Shown here piece by piece: positions 1-12,005 of a stretch of 64,000 nucleotides of DNA. Source of the stretch: Letharia columbiana (Eukaryota; Ascomycota; Lecanoromycetes; Lecanorales; Parmeliaceae). The DNA lies in NCBI RefSeq assembly GCF_014066305.1, contig NW_023501093.1, forward strand, positions 62,001 to 126,000, written 5' to 3'. A program made the translations under genes and the position numbers. The first letter of the stretch is position 1. Each line of letters starts with the position of its first letter. The notes below the pieces were generated by a model. It was not told the DNA's origin and ran no database searches. It was given only the letters and a program-made list of their open reading frames with translations.

Positions 1-1146
1 TTCTGTCTTGGCATTTGCATTGGCGCGGCTTCCCTATGGGGCTCCCACTGAGCCACTGAGAAGGTTTTGGAAAGTAAGAAAGCGTGGGCCATGGCTCTAG
101 TCAGGCCCCGTGGGTACGTTGAACGCGACCTTTGGCCTCCTACTACCGCGCCAAGCTTGCCTGAGGATCTGTCGTCAAATCATACATAAATTGCTAAATC
201 GTGATAAGAAGAAAAAGCCAAGCATACGAGGCGAAAAGCGGAGCAGAAAGTGAGATTTTCTAGAGAAGCCACATACTTACTGATCAAAGGATATAGACCA
301 AAGCATCTCCCATCTCCCAGCATGGCTACCACTGCCTATCGATGGATCAGGATCAGAATCATTCATATCCCCAAACATACGCCGCTGCCGACAACGAAAG
401 TGATGAAGGAAGTCAATCAGAGAGACATGTTCGCACAGATGGAGTGTCTGAAAGCTGCACTACTTTGCAGTAGGAGATCGAATCTGTCAAGAAGGAACCG
501 GCCTGCGCTGCCCCCCGAAGAGGACAGCTCGTCGCACACGAGTCGGCCTGGATAGTGGTTTGCGGTAAGATACTCATGTGCGGTAGCTGGTGGATGAAGG
601 TACGTGTGAAGGAGAAATAGCAAGGTCAACGCGGAAGTTATAAACGTGCATCTCCAACCTAAGGTACATGTACCTTAGAATAGGTTCGCGCTAGCTAGCC
701 AAGCGGCATCTTTGATGATCAATTGAGCCTCAACTCAAACTCCTTTGCTGAACACCTAAGAAATCTCCTTGATTCCTTCAGAACATCACTCATAATTCTC
801 AGTCATTCAGTGCCCCTCGAGAATCAAAAATCCCATCCTTGCTCTTCCTGTGCATCTATCTACACAGTAAGCCGGAGCCGCCCCCGCTGAGTCCTGACCA
901 AACAACAGCCTCGGCTAGGCGCGCTGAACCGATTGGCCCATCCAAGATCGAAGGACAAAGGATCGAGGGGAACACCACCAAGATCACGAAAGATCTGTAC
1001 AGATTCCGCTGTGACTTGGAAGCCTTGCCAATACCCCCATCGACTCAAGATTCTCATTGTTTACCATATTCATCCGTCTCACGGACCAAGTCCTGGATCT
1101 CTGGGGACATCAACCCCTACAATCATACCATATCTGACCATGTCCT
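1..1146. other. Left-edge non-coding region, SNT1 upstream
   Basis: I see no convincing gene here. Short open frames exist on both strands, but none shows a recognisable domain, splice pattern or consistent amino-acid composition. The last few hundred bases probably hold the promoter and 5' untranslated region of the SNT1-like gene. The stretch from about 720 to 1140 is C- and A-rich, as fungal leaders often are. Confidence 0.5.
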
Positions 1147-4100
1147 ATGTCTTCACGCTTCCCTCCTCCAAATCCCAGCGATCCTCGCTTTCCGCGAGAG
1201 CGTTCACCCCCGAGATCACTTGACAGACGGCCATCGGCTGCCTACAATGACGGACCTCCCGGTTCACGCACCAATTCCAATGACTTCTACGGCTACTCGG
1301 GTCGAGGACGGGAACCTCCGCGCGAGCCTCCGAGTGGCCCCAAGGCTCTTCGGGATGCACCAAGAGGCGGCGGATTCGTACCAAGAGGAAGAGGATTCTT
1401 AGCACGGGGTGATGGAAGAGAGCGGGATACAAGAGATGTGGGGCCTAGAGACGAGCCATTCGTGAGGAGAGGCGGTAGAGGTCAAGAATGGGGCCCCAGA
1501 GAGAGGTTCGATGGAAGAGATAGAAGACCTTCGCCTTCGGGTCGCGATCGGTCTAGATCTCCGCTCTCAAGAGAATTCAGAGACACACGCGATGTCCGGG
1601 AATTCACGCCTAGAGATGACAGGAGGGATCTCCGAGAAGGACCACTGCCAGCGCCCTCTGATGCCTTCCCCCTTCGTGGACGAGGCGGATTCCGGGGACG
1701 AGGAAGGAGTGATTGGGACTTCAATAGACGCGGAAGAGGGTCGTATCCTGAAGAGCGGCACGATGCTACACCCAGAAGCCGATCCCGCGACAGAGATTGG
1801 GAGAGGCAAATGCGCGATGACAGAGATCGTGAACGTGATTTCGAGACCAATAGGCAGGAGGACGACCTTCGTAGGGAGCGGGAGGAACGCGAAAGAGATG
1901 ATCGTTTCAGAAGAGAGCAACCTTTTCGTCCAGACTCCAGAAATTCGACAGGCGGACAACAAACGCCCATCACATCTCGTTCAACTTCGGTGACCTCAGC
2001 TCCCGTGGCCAATTTCGATCGCTTTGGTCAGAATAACCGGGATTCTCGGGATTCTCAATTGGAGCAGAGACCGAGACCTACAGGCTACAATGTCGACGCA
2101 AGACGTGCGAGCATGGATATGGACTTAGACAGAGGGGATCTGCATCTCCGACGTCCTGTTGGTGATCGTTATGAACAGCGAACGGCCTCTCCGCCACCAC
2201 AAGCTCCTCCTGTCCCAGCTTTTGGATCCATACCACATCGAGCACCAATATACAATCAAGAGCCTCAGCCCAAACAAGACTCTCCCAAAGACCGTTCTCC
2301 ATTAGTACATCCGTCTCGATTGAGTCTGCTGGAACCATCTAGGGAGCCACCATCCGCTCCAAAAGCCCAAGTTCCTAGCAATGCGCCCAGTGCACCTAAA
2401 GCACAGCAGACACAGGAGAGATGGCCATCTAATGAGACTCTCGATCCTAACCGGCGCCCGCCTGGCAACGATGCGAGCGGGTTTGGACCTCAGCATCAAT
2501 CATTGCCTATGTCAACAAGTGCCAATGCCAAAGAAATTGAAGAAGTTCCAAATGTCTCGAAACGTTTCTCTGATACCTCTCCAATTCGGCCCCCTTTCCT
2601 GTCAGCGTCTGGCGCATCAGACCCCACACAACCCTCTGTCAGAAAAGCGGTTGAGGAACAAGGCCGTAATGGCAATGTGGAGGCTTCAGCAGCTGGCCCC
2701 GTTACCAATCTCAGGCCGCCCTTGGGTGGCTCCTCAAATCAAGGCACACCCATCAAGATCCCGACTGGACCTCGTGCAGAGCGTGCTCCACCTTCGATCA
2801 GACAGCCAGCCCCTCCTACCATACGTGCAGCTCCAAATCGGCCTCCGCCAATGATGCAGCGTGGAGGACGTGGGGGCGCCTGGTCCTGGGTCAACCCGAA
2901 TCCGTCTTTACCCAAACATACTCCCCGCGGACCTTCAATCATGAATACCGTGCCAATTAAAAGAGACTATATTGGGGACGAGAAAGCCCGGGGTGGTCCA
3001 CCGAGCACCGAGTCCGCCGAGTTTGCACTTGATAAATGGCGGCGTGAAAATGTACCCACCAGTACCATCAAGGCTCGCACTGCATCCGAGAAGTCCCAGG
3101 ACATCGACCACAAATCGTTTCCGGAAGCGCAGCGCAAAGAGTCTGTTGGCGGTGGAATCAAAGTCGAAGAATCCGATCACGGAGAGCCGAAGCCTAGAAT
3201 GATGGGACCCGATGAGGAAAAAGAGGATGAAGAGTCTGACGAAGTTGCTGCTGAGGAAGGAGAGATGGACCTCGACGAACAAGATTTTGCTCAAGCCGAG
3301 AAGAAGTTTGATCATGAGATTCAAGCGTTGGAGGCGAAAAGGCCACCGACGCCTCGAAGTCATCCAAATATCTTGGAATTGCTTGAAGAGCTTGATATCT
3401 TGGCCAGCGCCCTCGAGGAGAGGGTAAAGACGGGCCCATCAGACGGAGAACCACCTGCTCAAACTGTTCCACTGGGTCTGCCGTCGCCCAAAGTCGACGA
3501 TGCAGACGAGATGGATTACAAGCGCGAGATTGACAGTCCTCCTCATTTCAAGACTCGTCCGCAAACGCCTCCTGTTGCGAGCCTTCCATTCCTCGTTTCC
3601 GGACCTCCTACTCCTTTCTCTGATATCGAGGATCTGCAAGAAAGTCCATTCCGACAGCAGGCGATTGAGGCCTTGCTCGTTGAGGAATTGAAAAGGCAGC
3701 GTGATCTTCTGCAATCCAAAGACGAGGTTGAAAGAAAGAGATTCATCTCGCACTACAAGTCTTGGCGAATTAATATCGAAGACTACGAAGAGCAAAGAAG
3801 GGCAGAGGACCCTATGGCTGTTTCACCAGTGCCTGACAGCGTGCCATTGTCCGCACCAGCTCTGCCGGTGGTGGGCAGACGTGGAAAGATCATCAGTGAA
3901 TTAGACATGGAAGAAGTGCTCAAAGTTTCACAAGAGACTGCCGCCAAAGAGGACCGAGCTAGACGAGAGCGAGAAGCACCTATCTATGTCCCTCCAGAGA
4001 CTTTCAACCCAGACAGAGAGGCTGTAGTCCCTGATATGCTAAGTTCGTACGAAAAAGAGACTTCCACATTCAATGACAGGAACAACCTGGTCAATCACGG

Positions 4101-6601
4101 GGATGCTCTCGATGCTCTCAACTTCATTCCGAGAAAGGACGACTTCACTCCAGCAGAACACGAATCTTTCTTGTGCAACTACCTCTTGTACCCCAAGAGA
4201 TTTGGCACCATTGCGGAAGCATTGGAAGGACGGGACTTCCGGGATTGCGTAGAACACTACTATCTTACGAAGCTATTCGTCAAGTACAAGGACCAAGAGA
4301 TAGCGTTCATGAAGACTAAGAAGGGTAAGAAACTTGCCGCCTCCGCCCGTGGTCAGCAGATTCGGCCCAGGGCTGCCGGTTTGATCTCTTCATTCGATGG
4401 TGGGATGGACTACGAAACGCAGAACATTCCGCTTAATGAGAAAGGACGGCCAAAGCGTGCTGCCGCACCAACTTTTGGAGATAACGCTGAGCCTGAGGCC
4501 GCAACGCCTGCACCAACCCCCGCACGACGCAGCGCCGCCGCCATTAAAGAGGCGAATGGCAATCTCAGTACCGAAAAGCTTACTGCCAGGCGCACACGAA
4601 CGGTACCTGCGAAGGAGAAGGTGGGCAGAAAGGGTAAAGCTCCATTGCTGGCTGCAGCACCCGGTCCTTCCCCTCAGAAAAGTATTCCTGAAGCTATGAG
4701 ATCCGTAAGCAAGGAACCGACCGTGGACAACGAGCAGCGTGTCGAGGAAATTGAGGGAGCCCAGCTTCTTGCTGGACTTACCAGTAGCCAGCCATACACG
4801 GTGCCTGTCGTGCAGCAGACTCCTACGGAAAGCTGGCCTGTTGATCAACCCGTGCCAATGAGCGTTGATCCAACCCAAAAGCAAGTCCAGCCTTTCATTC
4901 AAGAACAGCCACCTGCGCCTCAACAGAAGAGTGGCGGGACTACATCGAGCTATTGGTCTGTGCCTGAACAAAATGATTTTTACAACCTCCTACGATATTT
5001 CGGAACAAATTGGCCCGCCATCGCTGCGTCCATGAAGACTAAAACTCACATCATGGTAATGGTCCCTTTGCCCAACAAGCGAGCAGAAGTACTGATTGGG
5101 TTTCTAGATCAAGAACTTCTACAATCGAAAGATTCAGGAAGGTGATTTTGGCAAGCAGTTGGAGGAAGATGGTGCACGTGCGGACAAAATGAGAGCAGAA
5201 GGTGCAGACATGGGACCTCTGCCAGCTCCAACGCCAATTGGAGAGAAACGACGCTATGTCTACAGCATGACGAAGGAATCCCAACGGCCGTTGGCCCCGA
5301 GTGTCGAAGGCATGGAAGGCGAGGCTGGATCTCCAAAGTTACAGCAAACCAAATCACAGCCTCGATTCAAGCAAGAGCCTCCAAAGTTCACTACTTTGGC
5401 CTCTGCCGAGCAAGGAGCGGCGGCAGTGTCTTCGCAGATGCAAGCACAAGGTCGCGATAGTCTGTTGAACCGTATCACGATCCCGCTCAAAGAAAAGGCA
5501 GTGATAGGTCCCCACTTAGGCACATTCCCACCGGATGAGCGACCTCGAGCATTGTTCTCATCGAGGGAAACGGTCAAAGAGAAAGAACAGCGGGAGATGC
5601 AGGCACGGCAACAGTTGCACGCTCAGGAACGAGAGGCTGAGAGGGTGAAAGATCAACAAAGGATGAGGGAGGTTGAAATGCACATGCGTCAGCAACATAT
5701 CCCGCCGCAGCGCGAAGAGCAACAGAGTGCTCAGTATAACACACATGCCCCACATCTGGTCTCGGACTCTTTGCGTACGTCGCTGTTGGGACAACAAGCT
5801 TCCAGTCTGCAGGCTGGCACAATTGACTTCAAAATGGATGAGAAGGCTCGGAACTACCTCGAGGCGCAGAAGCAAGTGGCTGCTCAACAACAAGCTCAGC
5901 AACAGGCTCAGCAACAAGCTCAGCAACAGGCTCAGCAACAGGCTCAGCAACTACTCCAGCAGCAGCAGCAGCAGCAGCAACAGGCCCAACAAATCCAACA
6001 GCAACAGCAACAGGCTATGCAACAGCAGGCCACCCAACAGCAGCGTCAGGAGCAACCGCAACAGGCCATGCAACAGCAGGCCACCCAACAGCAGCGCCAG
6101 GAGCAACCGCAGCCGCAACCGCAACAACAGCTGCAACCGCAACAGCAGCAAGCCATGCAACAGGCCTCTCAACAGCATCTGCAGCAGCGACAGCCGCGTA
6201 TTGATACAGCACCTGCTATGCGCCGTTTAGGTCCTGCTGCTTATGGGAATGTTCCCAGCCAATTCACCCCTCGTCAATCTCCAGCAAGTGCGAATCTGGC
6301 AATAGCACCCATCTCTCCTCTCTCCGAGACAATGCGGCCAAGCTCTGTACCTGTGCATGCGTCAGCTCAACCCCTGCCTCCCCGTGATCCACCGAAGAAG
6401 TCAAGTATCCTAGATCTTTTAAACAACGAGCCTGCCGAGCCACCTCGGAAAAGGCTGAGCGATCAACGGCCAGCTGTTCCTACACCGCCACCTCCGCAAC
6501 CTTCGACCTCGACTCAGCAGTATCAGCCAGCAAGTCAGACAATGCAATCGCAGGTACAGAGACGAGATACAACCGCAGAATCCCTTCAGCTTCTCCAGCA
6601 G

Positions 6602-6653
<52 letters not shown>

Positions 6654-7507
6654 GAGCTTCCTACCAGGCCAGCCAGCAGCAGCAGACGTCTCAACCGCGT
6701 GAACCTATACGAAACTGGCCCCCTGCGCTTCAACCAAACCAAATGCAACGTCCGTGGCTCGACTCACAACCCCAATCAACGGTGTCGCCTCAAGCGCAAT
6801 CTAGCTTTCTACCACCGTCTTCGCGGCCACCTTTTCAAGCCTTGCAAAGAAACCATGGACCCAGTCCACCGCCGCATATCTCGCACTCGCGCAACTCATC
6901 GTTCCAGACCATGCAGTCTCACACTCATCACCAGCAACAGCAACAACAACCTCCACCACCATCAATACCTTCGACACCTGCCGAACCCAACATTCGCCCC
7001 TCGCCTTATGCGTCATTGACTCCGCACCCGCAGCAACACCAACAGCAGCAACATCAGCAGGCGCAACAGCACGCACAGCAGCATGCACAGCAACAACAAG
7101 CGCACCAGCAACAGCAACAGCAACAGCACCAGCAACAACTTCAACTTCAACAACAACTGCAACTGGAGCAACAACACCAACAACGCCAACGCCATCACCA
7201 GCATCAGCATCAGCATCATCAGCACCAGCACCAGCAGCACGGCGAGCAACACCAACTGGAGCAGCAACGCCGCCAGCGCGATGCACAGATGGCGGAAGAT
7301 TTTGAAATGCGAAGCCATCTGGCCCACCGGGAACAACAAGAAGCGTTGAGGAGACAGGAGGAGGCGAGGAGGGGGTTGCAAGGACAAGACAGGCAGGCTT
7401 TGGAGAGGTACCAGGAGACTCTGGTGAGGGGGGAGCAAGGGATGCAGAGTATGAGGCGAGAAGGGGAGGGCGAGCGGAGGACCTATGGGTATGAGCCTCG
7501 GAGATGA
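1147..7507 (+). CDS. SNT1: SNT1-like double-SANT corepressor (Set3C type)
   Basis: Predicted scaffold of a Set3C/NCoR-type histone deacetylase complex in the nucleus. Exons 1147-5055 and 5108-7507 join in phase 0 across a 52-nt intron, giving 2,102 residues. Residues 1-260 are Arg/Gly/Ser-rich with RGG and RS-like stretches. SANT domain 1 lies near residues 995-1050 (FTPAEHESFLCNYL). SANT domain 2 lies near 1267-1315 (YWSVPEQNDFYNLL) and the intron splits it, so that its end (IKNFYNRKIQEG) is the first sequence of exon 2. A paired-SANT layout with KTKTxxM-x-KNFY is diagnostic of SNT1/NCoR proteins. The second half is low complexity, with glutamine tracts near residues 1560-1670, 1800-1819 and 1940-2025. 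The ATG at 1147 opens a proline/arginine-rich leader that looks native. Nuclear role and complex membership are inferred from the family. Confidence 0.9.
5885..5950 (+). repeat. 12-bp coding minisatellite (AQQQ repeats)
   Basis: About five to six copies of a 12-base unit (gctcagcaacar) encode Ala-Gln-Gln-Gln repeats inside the SNT1-like gene. CAA/CAG alternation differs between units, so this is not a pure triplet run. Copy number is likely to vary between strains. Confidence 0.85.
6017..6113 (+). repeat. 51-bp tandem duplication in SNT1 Q-rich region
   Basis: Two adjacent near-identical copies start at 6017 and 6068, each opening with ATGCAACAGCAGGCC. The second copy differs by a T-to-C change and then diverges into CCG/CAA codons. 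The period is a multiple of three, so the frame is preserved. Confidence 0.85.
6596..6652 (+). repeat. CAG/CAA run encoding 19 glutamines
   Basis: Nineteen consecutive glutamine codons lie in exon 2 of the SNT1-like gene. They begin as pure CAG and change to an alternating CAA/CAG pattern. A second Gln/His-rich tract follows at about 7030-7270. Confidence 0.9.
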
Positions 7508-7936
7508 GGGTACATTTGAGGGGGTGGTGGTGGTTGGTGGAATGTATTATGATTGATGACCAAAGATGCGAGCACCGTTGGCTCGATTCTCCGTTGATGA
7601 CACAGGGGTGTGTGTGTGTCTGTGGAAGCGAGGAGGTTGATACCCCGTGCTTGTTTATTGCGTGTTGTACGATATGCAGTGTATATACCATGTGAGAGCA
7701 GCGAGGCATTTCCAAATTGAACATATCGCATCCGATACCGTTCGTTCGTCCGTTCGTTGCCACGGTCTAATTCCTCCTCCCGACTAAAATCAAAACTTCC
7801 CCTCAACGGATAGACCGTATACGTATAATGGCAGATCGAAAGGAGGATCTCACCCCTCATCAGTGAATCCATCTCGCTTTCACTATTGAGCGTGAGTGAC
7901 GCCTTCGACAGCGAGAACCTTTTGCACTGTTTTTCC

Positions 7937-7971
7937 ATCACTATCACTATCACTATCACTATCACTATCAC
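7937..7971. repeat. (ATCACT)n microsatellite
   Basis: Nearly six uninterrupted copies of a six-base unit lie downstream of the SNT1-like gene. Confidence 0.9.
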
Positions 7972-8266
7972 AGGTATGTATATTAGCCCCCGTGCAATGC
8001 ATCATCAGCGACGAGATTTGAAAAGCGAACTCAACCCTTGCCTGTGTACGACCGATAACGCCTTTTTTCCAACAACCGAAGCGTGTCGGGACGCCCATCT
8101 GGAGGGGGAACCGCTGGAGGAGAAAGCCCCCCCCCCTTTGACGGACGACGGATGGAGCGCTCTCGGACCGCGTTGAGACTGAGTTGTAGGATATGGCATC
8201 GAGGCTGGTTCTCACAGGGGTGGGAAAGACGGTCCGGGGATATGGTTGGAAATTCCGTCGAGGATT

Positions 8267-8292
8267 TATCTATCTATCTATCTATCTATCTA
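8267..8292. repeat. (TATC)n microsatellite
   Basis: Six and a half perfect copies of TATC in non-coding sequence. Confidence 0.9.
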
Positions 8293-9011
8293 ATCGATTC
8301 CTGCAGTTTCACACCACCCGTCGCCGCGGCCGAAGCTTCCTTGCGCCGGCGCCGGCGCCGCTTGCGGTGCGTAAGCCACCGCAGCTCTCGACTATTGGGG
8401 AAATTGTTGACGTGGGCCAAATGAGCTATTCATCCCTTCCTGCGTACACGATGTGGCCAGTGCGGCTAGCTAGATGGGTGTGGGAATGTGGTTGAAAGTG
8501 ATCCGAAAGGTCGTGCAAACACAGTGATGTTTTTTTCACGACACTGCTCGGGTTGGGGAAGCGAACGGAGCACGATTTTCAGATGATCATGTCAGGAGGA
8601 TATGGACGCCGGTTGGCAAATGCCTATCATATTCCGACAGAGGATTTTTAGAACTTTCCGATCCAGCATACTCTATTTGTGAAAGATGTCCAGTGCAAAT
8701 AATCCATGGTTACTAAAATCACTGTTCGAGGGGTGAATAAGCATTGAAGCAGCCGCTGGATATGTGGCAATTAGTTGCATCGCTCGTTTGCTAGGGTAGC
8801 TGACACGCCAGATCCCTGACGACTGACCGACCGACGTGGCGCGGAACGAGGTATAGAATACGTGCGTGGCATGGTTCGCAGATTCTGTATCCTGGTTACT
8901 TGACGGAAGGATTTTGGGGAAATACATACTCCATACAATATAAAGCAGGCGATCAAAGATAACCCGCGTCGCCATCCTCGCCTCAGTCCCTAATCTATGA
9001 CGTGCCAAGGT

Positions 9012-9341
9012 GCTAAGCCCCTTCGGGTTAGCAAGCTGACTTCGCAGCCTTCGCGGCCACGCGGGTGACAGAAATACCTGCACACCTTGAAATTAGAAAT
9101 TTGATGATGATTTCACAACGAAGAGCCCTAGCAGAAAGGTTTTGCGTTGTGATTTTAGGATATCGATAACACTGATATATTGTTCCGCAAAGTCTAATTC
9201 ATAAGGAGGGTATTCGTTGAGTTATTCCAGCTGACAAGGTGAAGGGATTTCTCGGTGTATGCAGGTATTTCTGTCACCCGCGTGTGGAGGCTGCCTGGAG
9301 GTTCCGTAGTAAGCAAAGGGGCTAACCCGAAGGGGCTTAGC
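9012..9341. repeat. 330-bp inverted repeat, MITE-like
   Basis: Two blocks recur as exact reverse complements. A 21-base block at 9012-9032 matches 9321-9341, and a 25-base block at 9058-9082 matches 9260-9284. The spacers between blocks have diverged (25 bases on the left, 36 on the right) and the central 177 bases are unique. The outer block is itself nearly palindromic. There is no coding capacity. This fits a non-autonomous transposon relic or an old inverted duplication. I could not define a target-site duplication. Confidence 0.7.
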
Positions 9342-9767
9342 CAGCGAAGAATGAGCTTATCTTAGCACTCTGAGGGACTGAGAGCAGATCTAGTGCACCG
9401 CTGACTCAGCTGACTGCACAAAGTAATTGTTTATCTTGGGAGATCTCCCTCCTTCTTTCGGCTTTCTTCGAGTATATATTTCCTTTATGCTCGAGCAGCT
9501 AATTTCATGATCCAGAACCAACTCAGAGATTGAACCTCCTTCCGCAAGATTGGCTTGTCGACTACGACTTTCTGGCGACTACCCCATCAAATTCGAACAA
9601 ATCAAGGTCCAGTGAAGCGGGGACTTGATCAAAGAGCCAGTCTTCCACTTTCACAGAACACTATTGGGACCTGTTGCAATTCCATAAGATGAAACCTCAA
9701 TACTCGCTGCCGCAGCATTCCGAATCGCTCAATCGCATCTTTTTTTGATTTATTCGAGTCCTGCGCC

Positions 9768-10222
9768 ATGTCGAACTCCGAAAGTCCAGCCAACGTCTGG
9801 TACGAAGCCAACTGCCACTGTGGAGCCATCAAGTACAAAGTCAACGTACCATCGCTGGAAACGCAGAAAGTTACCAACTGCAACTGTTCGATCTGCTGCA
9901 AAAACGGTTATCTCAACGTCTATCCCAAGCGTACCGACGTGGTGTTCCACAAGGGCGAAGATCATATGAAAGGGTATCTCTTCGGAGAGGAGAGATGCAT
10001 GCATAAATTCTGTCCGACATGCGGATCGTCTCTGTTTGTGGATCCTCACATGGATGATCCCGAATTGATAGTGGTAAATGTATGTGTCGGTTTCGTGATG
10101 GTGCTGTTACGGAATCCGCTGATTTGGCCAAGGTACGGATGTTCAAAGATATTGACGTGGATAAGTTGGAGCTGTGGAAGTACGATGGGTTCAATAGATT
10201 ACAGCCTCGATATGACGTATGA
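9768..10222 (+). CDS. GFA-family (CENP-V/GFA domain) protein
   Basis: Small zinc protein of the glutathione-dependent formaldehyde-activating (GFA) family. Exons 9768-10079 and 10133-10222 join in phase 0 across a 53-nt intron, giving 133 residues. All expected cysteine clusters are visible: CHCG near residue 17, CNCSICC near residue 38 and CPTCGSSL near residue 82. The second exon restores the family ending (a DVDKLELWKYDGFN segment), which confirms the splice. Without splicing the frame runs into unrelated sequence. Substrates of most fungal GFA proteins are unknown, so the family name should not be read as a proven activity. Confidence 0.85.
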
Positions 10223-12005
10223 TTGGTTAGCTATAACGCGAGGCTATTTTTCGCCAGTGCCTCGGGAGCTTCGATGGCAGTTGGTGGTCGGATGTCTGAG
10301 CACTCAATCGCTTGATAGAGACGTAAGCAAAGCAACTGACAGATTCTGTTCTTGAACGAGCCAGGGCCATGGATATATTCATCGTACAATCGAAGCGCAA
10401 AGACGCAACTTCCCAACGTAGTAATAGCAACGTCGAGGTCATCTAGCTGGGGCCTTGACGGATACTTTTTGTACAAGGCCCCAGCGCATGCAAGGCTCAT
10501 ATGTTCGTAGCCAAGCCGGTGTATTCCTTGATGGTATTGAAGCAGCAACTCTGCTTGTAGTTTAGCGGTGGTGAGACGGGGTAATTTCCAGCATAAGTGG
10601 ACAGCGGAACAACGTTCTTAAATGGCATATACCCAGCATCCTTCTTTGAAACCATGGCACGTGACCAGGATCGTCGCCACAATGCAGTGACATCGCGTCT
10701 ATTACCCGCGGGTGAGGTTCTTCTTGACCACCATGCATATGCCGTCAGGTACGGCGTATGATTAACATCTGGGCGAGATTCGTGACAAGGCGGATCAATT
10801 CAGCAGATTTCGCAGGTCTGCCAAGCTCTCTTCCTGTTGCAAAGCCTTTTCTTGTCCTGCTGTACCTCGGTGTTGCTTCCTCTGTCAGAGCGAGGATGCT
10901 GCCTTCCGCTGTAGTGGTGAGAGGTGTAACGGTCAAAGCGGACGGTTCCGCAAATCGGAACACTCGATGCACCTTCTTTCATGTATGGTAACTTCAACGT
11001 GCCCTCTCACCTTTGGTTGGCAGAGTCGTCCAACAAGCAAATGCAGAGTTGGTTTTGCTTTGGAGAATTATATGGACAGATGTTTAGATTAGTTCCTTCG
11101 ATACTGCTGTCACGCGCAATGCACCCGTGCAGAGTGTTCTGTTGCGGTTATTGCTGCACTGCTGCCGCAAGCGTCCGTCGTCTCTGGAATGTTTGAATTT
11201 CCTTTATTCAAAACAATGTTGCCTGCTGCTCTTCGGAATAAACTGTTCCGAACAGCATGCGTATCTTGATATCAGTAAAGCGTGATAGCTCCTCCATGCA
11301 GAGTGCTCGGTGTGGAGAAATGTGGAGCTGGATAGGCTCAAGGGCCATGTCTTCGGGCAGGCTCCAGGTTGTGTCGGCCCTTTCTTAATTTCCATATTTG
11401 CATATTTCACTATTCCCATATTTCTTTAATACCGTTATGCTGGTAATTAAAGTAAATGCAAATGAGCTTGTCCGGAAACGACGGACATATGCTCTAGGCC
11501 AATTCTATCATTGTCTTTTGTTTGACCGCCATGACTCATGGATCATATGATCACAAAAGTCTCTGCCGACTTTTAGTGGGGGCTGCGGGAGAAAGTCGGC
11601 AGAGACTTTTGTGAAAAAGCTGCCGGCGGGTTTTTAGGGGTCGCTTATGAAAAGGGAGAAGACATGTTCAGCTTTTTTCAAAGTGGGGTTCGAATTGCCT
11701 ATCACCGCCTATCATAGCCTATCATTGCCTTTCATTCGCCAATCCAGCAGGGATAAAGAGACTGACTTTCCACTAGATTCATTAGTTCTTGCGCTAGACG
11801 CATAACGTAGGGCTTAGTGGCAAGAATCTCAAAAAACAAGAAGTCAATGTACTACGTATCGGCCTTTTGCCTTTCTCCCGCCAGGAGAGATTGTGAGAAA
11901 GAAGAGACGCGTCCGAATTCCTCCTGTACTTATCCGGAATGTGATTACCTACCAGTACCGTAGGTATCCAATTTATGATATATCAATTCCGCGTGAGAGG
12001 TGACC
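10223..12005. other. Intergenic region with possible gene fragment
   Basis: No complete gene is supported. On the minus strand from about 10625 down to 10231 an open frame of roughly 125 codons has protein-like composition (for example ELLLQYHQGIHRLGYE and CVFALRLYDEYIHGPG). It has no ATG near its start and a stop just upstream, so it may be an eroded gene end. A strong hairpin lies at 11551-11614, and short imperfect CCTATCA-type repeats lie near 11695-11735. Confidence 0.35.
11551..11614. repeat. Perfect 23-bp inverted repeat (hairpin)
   Basis: Bases 11551-11573 are the exact reverse complement of 11592-11614, separated by an 18-base loop. The arms read TCACAAAAGTCTCTGCCGAC on the left. 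No T-tract or gene end sits next to it, so it is not a normal transcription signal. It may be two abutting transposon ends or a palindromic MITE remnant. Confidence 0.85.

Larger units (their letters stand above)
7508..9767. other. Non-coding region with simple repeats
   Basis: No gene is supported here. The region holds the SNT1 3' flank with a TG run, a hexanucleotide microsatellite (7937-7971), a C10 homopolymer (8127-8136), a tetranucleotide microsatellite (8267-8292), a self-complementary GCGCCG stretch near 8343-8361 and a 330-bp inverted repeat (9012-9341). The last 300 bases are the likely promoter of the GFA gene. Confidence 0.6.

Noticed and set aside
6801..7763. 320-codon open frame on the minus strand opposite the SNT1 glutamine region
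   Set aside because: It is the complement of CAG/CAA repeats, which removes stops and gives Val/Ala/Leu runs. The plus strand has the conserved SNT1 frame.
11690..11740. Tandem CCTATCA-type repeat as a regulatory array
   Set aside because: Units are imperfect and few, and no gene start is close.
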